The notes: generated by a model not told the origin, from the sequence alone. A stretch of 64,000 bases of DNA from Paracamarosporium sp. OC-R06-R3 (GCA_019828545.1 JACVRA010000109.1:310001-374000), one strand, 5' to 3'. Shown: positions 48,280 through 60,420, numbered from the stretch's first letter. Translations and numbers: made by a program.

Positions 48280-50289
48280 TCATTCCAGAGCTCCCTTAGT
48301 GGCCCGCTCGATCTTGCCGCCAGACTCCATCAGCTTCCTCGCAGCTTCCTGGATAGACAATCCCTCCTCTTTCATTGTTTGCAATGCTGTCTCTAAGGTT
48401 TGAGTCCGTATACGCAATCGACCAATCTCAGCTCGAAGCACATTTATCGTCTCGGCCGATGATGAAGTCGTGGACCCCGAAGTATGCGCAAGGATGATAG
48501 ATTGAGGAGGGCTGCGGTCCGGATGCTCGGAATCGGTACCAATCACCATTGCCTCCTCCAGAACTTTGATCCGTTGCTGTAATTCCATCTTCTCCACTTC
48601 CCAGCGCTTTTTGTCCTCGGCACTTTGAGCCTGTAGGCGGTTTGCCATTTCCATGATTCGCATATATTGTGCTCCGTTTGCGACCAGCTGTCGCCGACTT
48701 TCATCCCTGCTCTCCTGTAGCTCTTCCACCTGATACTCCATTGCTGCCACCTGCGCTTGCAGCTTCTCTTTCTCGTCTGTCAGACTGTTTATTTCCACAT
48801 CACTAACTTCGAACTTCTTTTCTAATGTCGCGCATTTGGTGCGTTGTCGGTCAAGCGTTTGCAGCAAATTGTCATGTTCGCGCTGCAGGGTTTGAAGACT
48901 CATTGTTTTAACGCTAACCTGGTGCTGCAGGTCCTGTAACAGTGCCGATTGCGCCGAAGTCTGCGCAGCGGTTGTTGTTGGAGGTGAGACAGGCGGTAAG
49001 CTAGCAGCACTGGGGAAATGTATTGACGACGGAGACGGTAACACTGCCGACCGTGTAGGTTGCGGTGCTTGCATTGGTGAATGCGGTGACATGAACATGG
49101 AGCCAGAAGGAGACGCAGTATAGTGAGGCGAGTTGGCCATATGCGGTCCATCGTTGCTGTAAAGGTTATTTCGGCTGGATTCTGTTGGAATGGCAGGGTT
49201 CGTGAACGTGGTGAAACCGTGGTAAGAGGATCTGGCAGGCGGAGACTGCTCCTCGCGCGACTCTGGGTAGATGAGGCCTCTCCTCATGTTTGACATCGCA
49301 TCAGGCTGCGATATATTCTGATCGGGACTGCGTGGAGCGGAATGGTCGATATGCTCCCGTATATTCGAGTTAGTCCATGACACTTTGTCGAGCGCCCACT
49401 GAAGTATATCTTTTATAGGAACTGCCTCAGGGTTTGGTGACTAATGTGTCAGGGTCAGCTGCGAAGTCTGCCTTATGGAACAGTGGCAAGAAGGACCATA
49501 TTTAGATGAGATTCGAAAGGCAAACCTACTTCTGTGGATGAGCGACGGTCTTTTTGCAACAGTAATCCCACTCTAGAGTCAAGTGATACCAATTCGGCGG
49601 CAAGTTTATGCAGCAAGGCTCGGGCTTTGGCGCACTCTTGGCCCTTACAGCCGGATGAGCAGCAGCTCACGTCTTCTGCCGTACGAGGCGCTTGGGCGAT
49701 GCCGGACTGGGACCGATACGTGCCGCTACCAATAGGTCGTGGCGATGGATCCCGCTCAAGCGCTCGGGGACTGGAATCTGCATGTCTATAATCAGCTTCG
49801 AGCTATGAATACGATGTCGGATTAGGTAGTGCACAGGCGTTTTGCTTTGAATGGGCAAACAGCGGCGTGCGCTAACCGCCACCATACATGGCGACAGCGG
49901 TCAGCGCGCTAAAGCCAGTCAAGTGCATGTGCAGGTGGAAATTTGACCTTACCTCGCGCACTCCTTTGCCATTGTCCTGCACCAAGTTGCTGGGTCGGAT
50001 CGGAGAGAGACTGAGACCTGGGCCTGAATTCGGAGGTGTTATGCGTCGGGAATGAGAGTTGGATCGACCCTATTGTAAGCGGTTCAGCTGCAATGCTGCA
50101 GGCTGGAGTGTATAATGGAGGTAGCCTTCGTTGGTTTAGGGTCTTGCTGTCATGAAGATAGTGGCCGGCATATTGCGGGAGCGGGGGCTGCTCGTACGTA
50201 GCAAAGCCGGGAGACACCCGGCGTTTGGTAGGCGAGTCGTGTGAGTAGTCCGATTCCCATGGCCTCTTCCTTCCCTTCCCAGAGTCCAT
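48280..50289 (-). CDS. Conserved-looking coiled-coil protein with a Cys cluster, unknown function
   Basis: Exons 50289-49953, about 49795-49530 and 49440-48280 give about 587 aa. The first intron's acceptor is uncertain: only a CGAAG acceptor at 49796 keeps frame, and the better-looking CATAG seven bases earlier does not, so an extra small exon may be missing. N-terminus MDSGKGRKRPWESDYSHDSP is basic and disordered. A cysteine cluster SCCSSGCKGQECAKARALL leads to a helix, then DILQWALDKV. A Pro/Ser-rich middle follows. From residue ~375 a long coiled coil (LQREHDNLLQTLDRQRTKC, EKEKLQAQVAAMEYQVEEL) runs nearly to the end. The last segment, GLSIQEAARKLMESGGKIER, is probably a separate helix. 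The mix of basic disordered head, Cys cluster and coiled coil suggests a nuclear or scaffold protein, but that is inference. Confidence 0.65.
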
Positions 50290-51372
50290 GAGTAGGAGTT
50301 GCCCTTGGAGAGTAGAGGCAGTGTCCTTGATGCGCCATTCGTTTGACGAAACGTAGGTCCGGACAGGTGAGCGATTTCCGTCAAGTCAAATTGCCATGGC
50401 CGAAGCGTACTGAGCACTGCAATACTAGCGGATTAGTAAAGCGACCGTGGGTGGTATAAAGGCCGAGACGGTTTGTCGACGCTTGGCGACGATGCTTATT
50501 CCAATCTGCAAGAGTTAGGCACGGATGCGAGTCTGGGGTAGAAATACGCACCCAGACGATGGCATGGCGCCTTGGTTAAGCTGACAATAGGATTATTATT
50601 ACGTGTTCAACGAAGGCGTGGGAATCTCGGGCAGCCGTTGTGCGTGGCCCAATGTCAAAATGCCAGCTTCGCGGCTCAATGCGCATTCAAAAGAGCGAGT
50701 TTGCGGCCGGAGTCGCAAAAATTATCTCCAGGCCGGAGCGTCACCATCAAGGGGTGTGCGATGGACCGGGTACAAAGTCGTCAATGCAAGGCGACAAACG
50801 ATTGGGCAAGTCGACAAGAAAAGTCACGAGTGACGAGGTGCTGCAGGGTCACGGCTGCAGAGCCTGAGCGGTACCATGGCCAGGAAACACTTTTTTGCGA
50901 GAGATAGATGCAGAGTGGTGCAGAGCGGTGCAGACGCGCAGCAGCAGCGTATGAGCTGCACCGATGGTCGTCGTGTAAAGGGCATCTCTGCTGACGACGA
51001 GGCTTTGTCAGATTACACTTGGCTGCATGCGGCTAGCACATGTTAGTAAACATCACCCTGCGGCGGGAAGGAACGATTTAGTGGTCTTATGTCAGAGCGA
51101 CACGGCATTCGCAAGCAATCTGCTGTATTGCAACAAGGGCAGCAGTGCGTCAGAGGTGCAGGTCCCGGAGGGCAACTCTATTCATCCATCTCCGCAAGTA
51201 CCGCTCCCTCCAACTGTAGGGCTGTCTGGGTATTTGGATTCGCTTCATGACATCTCATGCAATCAACACGGCTCCCTCGGCCGAAGCTTCGGCAGATCGG
51301 CAAAATGCACATTGTAGCTTCAGTCCTCGGACTGGACAAGACAATTGGCCAAGCTACAGTCGAGTAGCCTTA
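50290..51372. other. 1.1-kb intergenic region
   Basis: Upstream of the coiled-coil gene and downstream of the next minus-strand gene. The plus frames at 50572-50907 overlap each other in three frames and are chance. Nothing recognised. Confidence 0.5.
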
Positions 51373-53131
51373 TTAGTACAGACGCCATGCTTCCTCCCCA
51401 GCCTCTTGCTGTGCGTCAACATCCTGGGCGATTATTCGTAGCCGCTCTTCCACCCAACGCTTTTCTTTGGCTATGACATCAGTCTCCGTTGCCTGCATCA
51501 TCTGCAGCTCGCTCAACAGCCCGTCGACTAGAGACTGGCACCTCGACACAATGTGCGCAATGCTCGATCCTGATACTGTCTGAGGTAGGCTTGTTAGGTG
51601 CCGAGAAAAGGCCGTCAATTTACGTGTCATGGCTGCATGCTCTCCTTTCCATGCATCCCCTAACCCTTCGAGAGAGTGCAGTGCACTTCCTTGTCCACAA
51701 GAGCCATCGCGTTTGGACCAGGTTTCATCCACCCTCAAGAACCACTTGCTGAATGCTTCCACAAGGTGGGAAAAACGACCGCCAGGATCTAGAAGAGACG
51801 GCAGTTCGTGCAGAGGGCCCGAGAGTGCTTGAATGTGCTCGACGAGGCCGGAAAGAGAATTGGGTCCATTCCATTCACGCAGAGCTAAGATGTTCTTCTG
51901 CTCCTGACCAAAGCGTTCTTTTTCCTGCATGACTTGGTTGAGACTTGCTACTTCTTCGAACTTCACCCGTAGAGCCTTCTGAGCGCTCAACTCCCACTGT
52001 TTATTCGACAAAGCCGATGATTCATGCAACAAATGCAATTGTAGAAGTTCATTTTGGAGAAAAATCATCTCTGGCGGAAGGCCATGATTTGCAGGCTCTG
52101 GAGCATGAATGAACGTTGAGGTAGGAGCTTTACCGGTCTTCCTGGGTGTAAAGTGTTGTTGCAGAGTGGAAAAGGCAGGACGGGCGAGTTTTTTAGGCTC
52201 TTGCTTCGGAGCTTCACGCACTTTCAATTGCGGACGATCCTCGGGTTCGTTTGCAGTTTTAGTTACTGCGCGACCATGCGGTAACCCAGGCTTTGACTTG
52301 GTGCTAGCGGAGCGTTTCATTGCATCCAGTCGAGCAGTGGTTCTGGCAACACCGGTAGTTGCTTCAACAGGGACATTGTTTGAGGGCCTAGTGTGAGTGG
52401 GTGCCACCACCAGGGACTTTGGCCTTTCCATACGGGATATGGTCTTATCGGCCTGCCCTATCTCCTTACGGGCGCTGATCGGTGTGCTCGTTGATTGCGT
52501 GCGGCTATGAATTCGGCTCGCTGATCCTGGCGCTGGCGATTGCGACGGGGCACCGGGACGTCGCAATGATTGTGTTCGGCTTAGGCCAGCAGAAGTTGGT
52601 GGCTTATTGTTGATTTCCGTAGGGCGTGATGGATACGCAGTTCCATCTGTGCCTTGGGCAATCGTGTCTTGTTGGGAAGCTCGTGTCTGGTATAGCGACC
52701 GTGGTCTCGGTCGGGATTGTTTTGCATCTCCTAGGTTCGCTTGCTTTGCAGCTGGACCATCTGATATTTTGTCAGGGCTCGTAGCATCGCGGCTTCTTTG
52801 AGACAGCTCGACTTCGGCCACGCCGTTCGGCCTCGCAACGGCTCTCGGCAACCCCCGCTGAGGTAGGAAGCTCCGCTTTCTCGCCGCATCGGTACCGGTG
52901 TTCTCAAGGGACGGTTCCTGAGAGTCGGATTGAGTGTGTGCCTGATTCGCTATGGTGGCATTGTCGCTGTACTCGTTCGAAGTCGGCTGTCCTCGACGCT
53001 GTCGCGATGTTAGCACTGTGAGAGGAGCGTCATGCACACGCAGTAAGTACTTCTGACCGAGAATATATACTATTAGATCTAGCAATTTGGCTACGGGGCT
53101 TCGCCGCAGAACTAAGCGACGGGATTGGCAT
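51373..53131 (-). CDS. Disordered-basic head plus helical C-terminal domain, unknown function
   Basis: Exons 53131-53051 and 52998-51373 give 568 aa; the 52-nt intron carries a GCTAAC branch site and CGACAG acceptor, and the joined start reads MPIPSLSSAAKPRSQIARSN. Residues 1-300 are Ser/Arg/Pro/Thr-rich and probably disordered (SASRIHSRTQSTSTPISARK). At ~330 the motif LQQHFTPRK precedes a helical domain that opens LPPEMIFLQNELLQLHLLHE and QWELSAQKALRVKFEEVASL and continues to the C-terminus (SRCQSLVDGLLSELQMMQA, EERLRIIAQDVDAQQEAGEE). A basic unfolded head with a coiled C-terminus is the layout of some microtubule-associated proteins such as augmin HAUS8, but I see no decisive motif, so this is only a hint. 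Likely conserved in Pezizomycotina. Confidence 0.7.
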
Positions 53132-53504
53132 TGCGGCTGTACAATTATAGTCCGTCGAGGTCACCGGCTGTGTTTGAGGGTCAAAACAAACGGTTGTCAA
53201 TGCGATCTTATCTTATCAACAATGATGACTCAGCACGATTCTATCTGAACGAGAAACACGAGTGCCACGAAATATTGAAATAGAGATGGTATGATACTCT
53301 TCTATAGGAGATTGAATTCTATTGCGCATTCAGTAGGCGCGCAGGAGCCGAGTGCTTACTAGGAGACGCTTCCCGAGCGAGTGTCCAGGTTGAACAGTAC
53401 CAAAAGGGAGCTCCTCGAGCATGCCTAGCGACGAAAAACAATTCTTCCAGCGCTGGCCAGCAAGATATTGCCTCGCGCTTCTCAAAAAAAAAAAATCCCA
53501 TAGT
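53132..53504. other. Short intergenic region
   Basis: 373 bp between two leftward genes: 5' region of the disordered-head gene and 3' flank of the lactonase gene. Contains a run of A12 near 53485. Nothing else seen. Confidence 0.5.
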
Positions 53505-54293
53505 CTAGAGACTGCCCCGGCGTGCAGGAAAAGAGACTCCCTCAATAGCCGGATAGTCTACAAACCAACTGACCCTCTCCTGCGCCTGCGCGTTGACCAG
53601 TCCGCAGGGCAGCTCCCGTCCCTCGTCCTTGTCAAATATGTCCTTCATGATGTCCTTCTTGCCTCCGCCAGTGGCGACAAAGGCGATCTTGATGCCGTGT
53701 GTCACAACCGGTAGGGAGAGGGTGATGCGTTTTGGCGGAGGCTTGGGCGAGTCTTCGATCTTGAGGATCCACGCTTCGTTTTCGCGCAGAAGCGGGGAGC
53801 CCGGAAACAAGCTGCAGGTGTGGCCATCAGGACCGCATCCAAGCAACAACAGGTCAAACATGGGCAGCCGCACGCTGTCCCGTGCGGCAAAGACGCTGAC
53901 GAGTGTCTGCTCGTACTGGTCTGCCAGCTCCTGCGCATCGTCGAGGTACTTGACGTCAATTGTGAAGACCTTGGGTTGGCCGAGCTCGGCTGGTATCTTG
54001 TCCAGAATCTCGGCCTTCACCAGCCGGTGGTTGCTGTCTTCGTGATCGAGGGGTACGAGGCGCTCATCAGCGTAGAAGATTTCCCATTTGTCGAACTGGA
54101 TCTTGCCTTCGCCATTTGTCTCTTTGAGGAGCGCTTGGCCCAGGACCTTGGGCAGCGAGCCGCCCGACACGGCGACGCGGAACACTTGATGGCGGCTGAG
54201 GGCGGCATTCTGCGCGTCGAGGACGTATGTGCGGAGGCTCTGCGCCAGCTCGTCGGCGCCCTGGAAGGCATATAGATTCGGTGGTTTTCCCAT
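53505..54293 (-). CDS. 6-phosphogluconolactonase
   Basis: Single exon, 262 aa; hydrolyses 6-phosphogluconolactone in the oxidative pentose phosphate pathway (yeast Sol3/Sol4). Family motifs are all present: VAVSGGSLPKVL (about 40-51), WEIFYADERLVPLDHEDSNH (70-89), and LGCGPDGHTCSLFPGSPLL (151-169) with the catalytic His. The C-terminus has VATGGGKKDIMKDIF and a PCGLVNAQ block. No targeting signal is visible, so cytosolic. Intron-less and compact, as usual for the family. Confidence 0.96.
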   Translation of the reverse strand: MGKPPNLYAFQGADELAQSLRTYVLDAQNAALSRHQVFRVAVSGGSLPKVLGQALLKETNGEGKIQFDKWEIFYADERLVPLDHEDSNHRLVKAEILDKIPAELGQPKVFTIDVKYLDDAQELADQYEQTLVSVFAARDSVRLPMFDLLLLGCGPDGHTCSLFPGSPLLRENEAWILKIEDSPKPPPKRITLSLPVVTHGIKIAFVATGGGKKDIMKDIFDKDEGRELPCGLVNAQAQERVSWFVDYPAIEGVSFPARRGSL

Positions 54294-57200
54294 TTGTGCG
54301 CGCGAGAATAGGGTTGGTTGGAGGCCGAGTGCGGTGGAGGGGCAGGACAGGTGCCGATAGTGGGGTCGTTGCTCAGTCGCGCGTCGTCAGGCGATGGGAC
54401 TGTGGGCTCGCGGGGGGAATTTTGCTTATGAAGAAGAGGCAGTGCCGACTTATGACAGCATGCGAAGGTGAAGGGCAACTGGTCGGATCAGGTCGCCGGG
54501 CCATTTTAGCCCAGCCTTGCAGCGCGCTCATTACACCACAATGCCGTCTAGCATTGCGACTGCCGCCATACGCGTGCTCGAGGGCATTTCAGGACTACAG
54601 AGCCGCAGCGCAACTACGAGCGGACCCGACTTTTATATGGCCTCCATCACAGGCATGCCCTCAGCTCACATGTTCGCGTGACGGGCCGCAGCTGATCGAG
54701 GAACGTATGACGAAACCCCTCGCAGCGCTGCGTTCCTCAGCGCTGCGCTAACCCAGCCCCGCCTCTGCGCGTGACACGTGTCTCAACATCCAACACTCTG
54801 CCATGTTGTACGTCAAAGTACATGGAGAATGCGACAAAGGGTATCTCTGGGCCGAATCATTGCTTCGAGAGTGGCTTTGTTTCCCACGTCGCTGGTGACG
54901 ATGGCTGTTTGACCTTCTCCGGCCGCAAACGCTAACCTACCGATACCAAGAACGTGGATACAATGCCTCTCTTCGATGTTCGTTTCTGACCACCCTTGTC
55001 TTTGTTCTTGTGGACAGCATGTCGGTCAATTCTGGTGCGATTGCGCATTCAACAAAGAGTTTGACTCTGTTTGTGACCTTCATTCATCACGGAAGACCGC
55101 AGACCTTTTCAGAGGCTTTGTGTGCTTCACATGTTTGCTCCATTGTTTGACAGCTGGAACCGGATACATCCAGGGACAGCCGGCAAGGGACAAAGGGGGC
55201 CAACACTTGTTTATCGCAGTAACGTTGATTCGGCAAGATCAGACCATATGTAGGGAGATACGTTCTCAGACATATAGGTCCAAGATGGGATAATACCTGC
55301 AATAGGAACATGGCCCGTGCATTAAATAAGGAAAGACCAAACAAGTCATTGTTCGATGCCTTACCATTTGGAAGGGTCCGTTATCCCAGAGGTATTGGTT
55401 TAAGGTCCGTGAACACTTAGCAGAAGATTTACTGGATAAGTATTGATGCAGCTCTTGGCATGACAATTACGGGTCCGGTCATCCAAGGGAGCAAACAGAG
55501 CGACGCATACAGTAGACGTTGACTGGTTTGACCCATCCACCGGGGCCCGTCAGCTTAAGCTGAAACGCTTTCCCCGTAGCAAACAAGAATGCGATATTGG
55601 ACCGGCCTCTCGTCGGGTCCTCGTTAGGTACACGAAGAAAATTTGTCGAGCCAGAAGACACCGTGGACAGGATGTTGTTACCGAAAGAAGACGGGGGTCT
55701 GGACGTGGTCTGGCTACATGTCGCGCCAACTCTATGCATGATGGCTTGGACCCTTGAGCCGTTCGCCGCTTACCCCGTACTTTCGTATTCGTCGGCATAT
55801 TTTGCCGTGATCATGGTACAACCTGCTCTTCAGCCTCCGGCTTTGTTCCGTGAGACAGCATACCGATGTTGATAGAACTTGAAACGTGTACATTCCTCAG
55901 TGGTATGATGTTTCACTATGAATTGTACAACCAGAATGCAGACACAACGCTGCCGTTCCAAGAGCGAAGGATGTTAGGACGTGGGGACCGGTTTGTCGAC
56001 CCTCACGGAACGACTACCGAGGCTAGGATGTCCACTGAGGCCGAATTCCGCAGCAATTAGTGAGTCTAGACTGTCAGGTCGCTGGGTGTGATGCCTAGAG
56101 GAGGACGTCGATAGGATAGTCCACAGAACACGGCACGGGAGGCACAGGTTGCAGGTGTCTGCAGCAGCCCGAAACATTCGCTTCTTTGTCTCATTTTATT
56201 TCCGCGAGAGGCGTTGCCAGGCGTTTGTTGGGCCTGGGATTGCGTTGTCTGCGCGACAGTCGCACAGACTTCAATCTAGACTCTTCCACGGTACGGGCCG
56301 CCGAGAAACAGCTCAACGGCGACTGTAGACTCCGAGCGTTGTCCGGTGTGGTGGCAAACCTCGCGACGGACGAGCGAATTGTTTCGACAAGCCTGTCAGT
56401 CTTGGTTTGTGCAGTTGGGCATGATCGAATGTTGTCCGTCCAGTGTGGGTGGAGGCTTGGGAGTTGTGGCAGGGCACTTTAGGCGTCAACATGGGCGGAT
56501 CGACGGATCGCTTTGAAAAAGCATATACCTGAGGCGCGGCCCTGCAGCCCATCCTGCACACAGGTTGCGCAAGCAGCAGGGGCTTAGGTTTGGGGGCGTG
56601 GCGCCACTGATTGTACTATTGTAGAACGTCAACGCCGTGTCACTCCTGCGACGTTCCGCGGCGAGGGGCAAACAAGAAAGACATCGATGAGGACGCAACA
56701 TGGCACGCACGACTACGGCGGGCAATCACAGCAGAAGTAGATCTGTCGATGCAGGTGTTGGATCTCTGATGCAGTTGTTCATAGATCTCGATGTTTGGGC
56801 AGCCGAGCCGCAGATCCCGTCCTTGTGGAGTTCCACGTAAGTATCGAATCTGTGTATCAAAACAGGCCTGTAGCTCCTCTGGGAGGCGGTGCTCGGGGGC
56901 TGGGCCTATCCAAGGATGCCTGGGCGACTGATCGGGACTAGTCCAGAGACACGGCCACGTATCGCTCCTTATGTATACACGAAACGGCCAAGATTACGGC
57001 TAGTCGCCTAGTCGTGCAGGAATGCGCGGCCTCGGCGGATTGGAGGCAACGGAGCTGAGCCCTCGAGGTTGGGTGCGCTGATACAGTAGCGCGGCCCAAA
57101 CAAGCGCCTGGCCACCTCGTCCAGCTGTGGAGTCATTCGCCGCGTCCCAGCGCACCGGACGGGCAAAGCCAATCCCGACTCCCTGTCGGATCTACGATGC

Positions 57201-57328
57201 TGAGTGGGCGATGAATTTGCGATCGTGATGCACCCGCGTGCCACCTAGTATAACAGTTGTGCCCTGCTCATCCGTGTGCCGCCATATTCTGCCACTCCTG
57301 CTGCCTCCCACATATCCCATCCCGTACC
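54294..57328. other. 3-kb gene-poor region
   Basis: No gene recognised. The first ~250 bases are the lactonase promoter. The most protein-like frame is on the plus strand at about 55564-55872 (RKFVEPEDTVDRMLLPKED), roughly 100 residues after a stop codon, with no ATG near the start; it could be a relic exon or chance. An opposing minus frame covers the same bases. Confidence 0.45.
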
Positions 57329-57793
57329 ATGAGGACCGATCACAACAACACAACCTCCGACCCCATACCATCATCACCTGTCTGCTACTTCTCGCTGCCC
57401 ATCAGTTCGACGCACTTTTCAATAGAGACGCCCGGCACCACGCCTCTTCAGGGCTACTCGCCCAGCATTCCCTCGGACCCTTACAACCCGCTGCTTGCTT
57501 TGCGGCAGTTGTCTCCTGAACATCACATGGCGCCGGCCGAAGCCTCTTCGCTGCTTCAATTGCAAACCTCTGCTGCCCATAGGCCCGCCGCTCAACCGCT
57601 GCAGGCCTCTTCTACACCTTCCCGTGCTTCCGGTTCAGGGTCCAATTCGAGCGCCAACTCAGGTCTTGCTAGTCCGTCGACGCTCTGCTGCAGCCGTTGC
57701 CGACGTGATTCCACCGGCAGCATGGTACAATTCGGCACGAACCTCTACTATTGCAGCCACTGCGCGAGGATGACGGGCTACTGCGCAGGATGA
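57329..57793 (+). CDS. Small protein with a C-terminal Cys-rich zinc-ribbon-like end
   Basis: From ATG 57329 the frame gives 154 aa: MRTDHNNTTSDPIPSSPVCY, a Ser/Pro/Ala-rich middle, then LCCSRCRRDSTGSMVQFGTN and LYYCSHCARMTGYCAG at the very end. The spacing CCxxC...16 residues...YYCxxCxxxxGYC could bind one zinc ion. The C-terminal 45 residues read as much more constrained than the rest, and I have an impression of very similar ends in other Pleosporales, without being able to check. The frame is open upstream of this ATG too, but the added residues are not persuasive. No intron needed. Function unknown. Confidence 0.6.
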   Translation: MRTDHNNTTSDPIPSSPVCYFSLPISSTHFSIETPGTTPLQGYSPSIPSDPYNPLLALRQLSPEHHMAPAEASSLLQLQTSAAHRPAAQPLQASSTPSRASGSGSNSSANSGLASPSTLCCSRCRRDSTGSMVQFGTNLYYCSHCARMTGYCAG

Positions 57794-59101
57794 TTGCGCT
57801 CCAACATCTTCAGACCAAAAAGTCAAAGCACATTGCAAGTTTCACGACCACTTGCCAGTAACAGGCGTTCCACACACCATTTCCTTCGCCAGACATGCTA
57901 CACACAGTTAGACGTCACCGTCTGGACAGACTGTATTCGCTAGCGGAGAGCACGTATCTACGCAGCCAAGATAACTCGACTGTCTTGGGCAATTGAGTTG
58001 GACTACTACGAGGCATAGGAAGGCTAGGCTAGGCTGTCATGGGACATGGGACGAAAGGCTACTTTCTTGACAGCCACAGAGAGACGCCGGAAGGGTACCG
58101 AGGGAGGAAAATGCGGGTCGTTCGAGCGACGGTAGCGCGAAGCGGGCTCTTTGCGCAATTGTTACGAGTTCCAGATAGCTAGGAGAATGATACCCTATTC
58201 GCAGTCTTACGACCAAGAAAATGTGCATGTTCGTGAATTTTGCCTGTGCCTCGTGCTCTGCTCTAGACGGCTGTCAAGCCCGCCATGTGGGCCTAGTTTG
58301 CATGCAACGGCCACGGATGCACGATCCCTCTTGCTGCCGACGATGGCCGGGGTTTATCACGGAGAATCAGAGGCCGCCTTTCTCCATGGCGCTCGAGTAA
58401 GGGACGAGCAGAAGAAGAAAAAAAATCGATACGGCGAACGAACGCGTCGGGCAAGGCGCGTGTATGCGGCCAGGTACCAACAGAGACCCAGGTCATGTCA
58501 TGCCGCTGGATCAGTTACTACGTGCAGCGGTGGCACACTCAGCAGATCAGTCATGTCTTGCTCGTTCTGGTGTGTAGTTCCTCCTCGGAGCAACAGCCTT
58601 GTGCCTCGGATCAGCATCTCAGGCAGATGGGAAAATGGAGGCATGGCATTATTTCCAAAGTGCATCTCGATGCCAAAGTTCGATGTTTCGATGTTCGGTG
58701 TGGGTGCAGGGGTGGCCCGCTTGTGTCGGCAAAGATCGACGATCGGTGCCCACGCATGGGGCGTAGCGGCGGGATGGACGCAGCGGGGCAGGGTCTCACT
58801 TTAATCTTCTGGCGATGCGCAGGCGTTTTGAGATTCGCGACCACAGTCGTGCTGGGGCGCGCGTTGGCGGGCTGAATGGCTGGTGATGTGCGGCCCGCTA
58901 CACGTGGCGAGATTGCGAGTGCGAGTGCGAGCTCTGAAACAAGTCAAGGTTATCTGCTTATCGCATGGTGAGGTTATCAAGCCATCATACGTCTGAGCAT
59001 CGTCGGCGCGTGCACCGCATGCCAAACCGACAGCTCCCCGCAAGCTGCCGCCCTCATCCGCCAGACTTCACGGCCGAGTCTACCGTAGCGATCCATCGCC
59101 G

Positions 59102-59281
59102 ATGCCATCCATCGTCTCCCGCTCTACCCACCAGAACCCACACAATCACGCGTCGCCGTGCACGACCCCATGTGTCGGCGTGACGGACGGTGACGTGCCG
59201 TCTCCCTTCGCGCCGTCTACACTAACCCTCCAGATCAACACCTACTCGGCGGATCGCTACGGCTTCAACTCAATCTATTGA
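59102..59281 (+). CDS. Possible small protein, 59 residues
   Basis: ATG 59102 to TGA 59281: MPSIVSRSTHQNPHNHASPC, TTPCVGVTDGDVPSPFAPST, then LTLQINTYSADRYGFNSIY. Composition is balanced and the C-terminal half in particular looks like folded protein rather than random translation. There is no homology that I recognise and no TATA element nearby. The region around it is GC-rich, where random open frames are common, so this is a candidate only. Confidence 0.3.
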   Translation: MPSIVSRSTHQNPHNHASPCTTPCVGVTDGDVPSPFAPSTLTLQINTYSADRYGFNSIY

Positions 59282-60270
59282 GAGATCTACAGAGCGGTCG
59301 TTGGATGCACCCAGGTGAGCAAGCACGCAACAAAGCACGTGGCTTACTAGACGTAGAGCAAACCAACAAGTCCATGCATGTCCTAGCCCGATGCGAGGTG
59401 GGGACTTGGATTCCATCATTGAACCTCCTGGCCGTTCGCATCGTAACCGATATCCCTTTGGTTTCATTGACGTTGTCGCTGCATCGATCATCTGACGAAG
59501 CCTAACGCTGCCCACTCTTCTCCTCGTACGCGTATCCTCCGGCTTCCGCTCATCGCTCACCCCAACACGTAGCGGCCCTTCCACCGCGGTGCCATCTCTG
59601 CGTCCTCGTCCCTCCCTGCGTCATCGTCACAAAACGTCAAGAGCTTCCTCGTCGTGCCCCGGAACTTGACCGTGTCCTCGCTATGATCGTCATGAGGTCG
59701 GACACGGACTAAGCACAGTTCGACCGACTCCTTCCACGTAGAACCGGATGACCAGATTCTGCGGAGAGACGCCTGCCTACACCAATACCCTCCCGTGCGC
59801 TATCTCACGATATGTCATACGTAGGCAGGCCGTTTGGAGATTCATGCAAGATCTCACCCATCACGTTTTGCATAGCTAATTGTTGCAAAGTGTATCCTGG
59901 TTAACGCCTAACACAACTAACTAATACAGCTTACGAGCGTCTAAGAACGTTATTTTCACACCGTGGTATACGCAATGAGTAGGCTCGTGCGTAGTAGAAG
60001 AGCATGGAGTCTCAGGTCCTTCGAACCTTGTTTGGTTGAAAACCGGTCTAACTTCCCTCTCCATTTGCTGTCATGTCGCAAATTGTTAGCTTCTACCTTC
60101 AATCACTCCTATCCTTACCACTCATCACCCTTCACATTGCCCATTGTTATCAAGTCCTCTCATTGTATTTATTGCATGGTTTCCTTTCATACAATTTCCT
60201 ACTTATCACGACCCCTCTCCACCCTTAATTCCTTCGCTTTCGCACTTTGCACAGACCCATCGTTCACTCT

Positions 60271-60420
60271 ATGAGCCCATTACTCGCACAGAGACCGCTG
60301 CTGCCAAGTTACAGCGTCCGCCTCGCCTCTAGCAAGACGGACCCCGAGGCACTGACTAATGGGCTGCCCTACTGTTGCGACCGCGCAGGCCACAATCGAT
60401 CAGGGTTTGAGCTAATCTAG
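60271..60420 (+). CDS. Possible small protein, 49 residues
   Basis: ATG 60271 to TAG 60420: MSPLLAQRPLLPSYSVRLAS, SKTDPEALTNGLPYCCDRAG, then HNRSGFELI. It starts right after about 230 nt of pyrimidine-rich, ATG-poor sequence of the kind seen in fungal 5' leaders. No recognised family. It may instead be a chance frame in a noncoding transcript. Confidence 0.25.
   Translation: MSPLLAQRPLLPSYSVRLASSKTDPEALTNGLPYCCDRAGHNRSGFELI

Noticed and set aside
53041..53085. Alternative start region for the disordered-head gene inside its intron
   Set aside because: The in-frame extension has no ATG, while a GTACTT..GACAG intron with a GCTAAC branch site links cleanly to an upstream ATG exon.
58151..58804. 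217-codon plus frame
   Set aside because: No proper start, no domain, and equally long frames overlap on both strands in this GC-rich segment.
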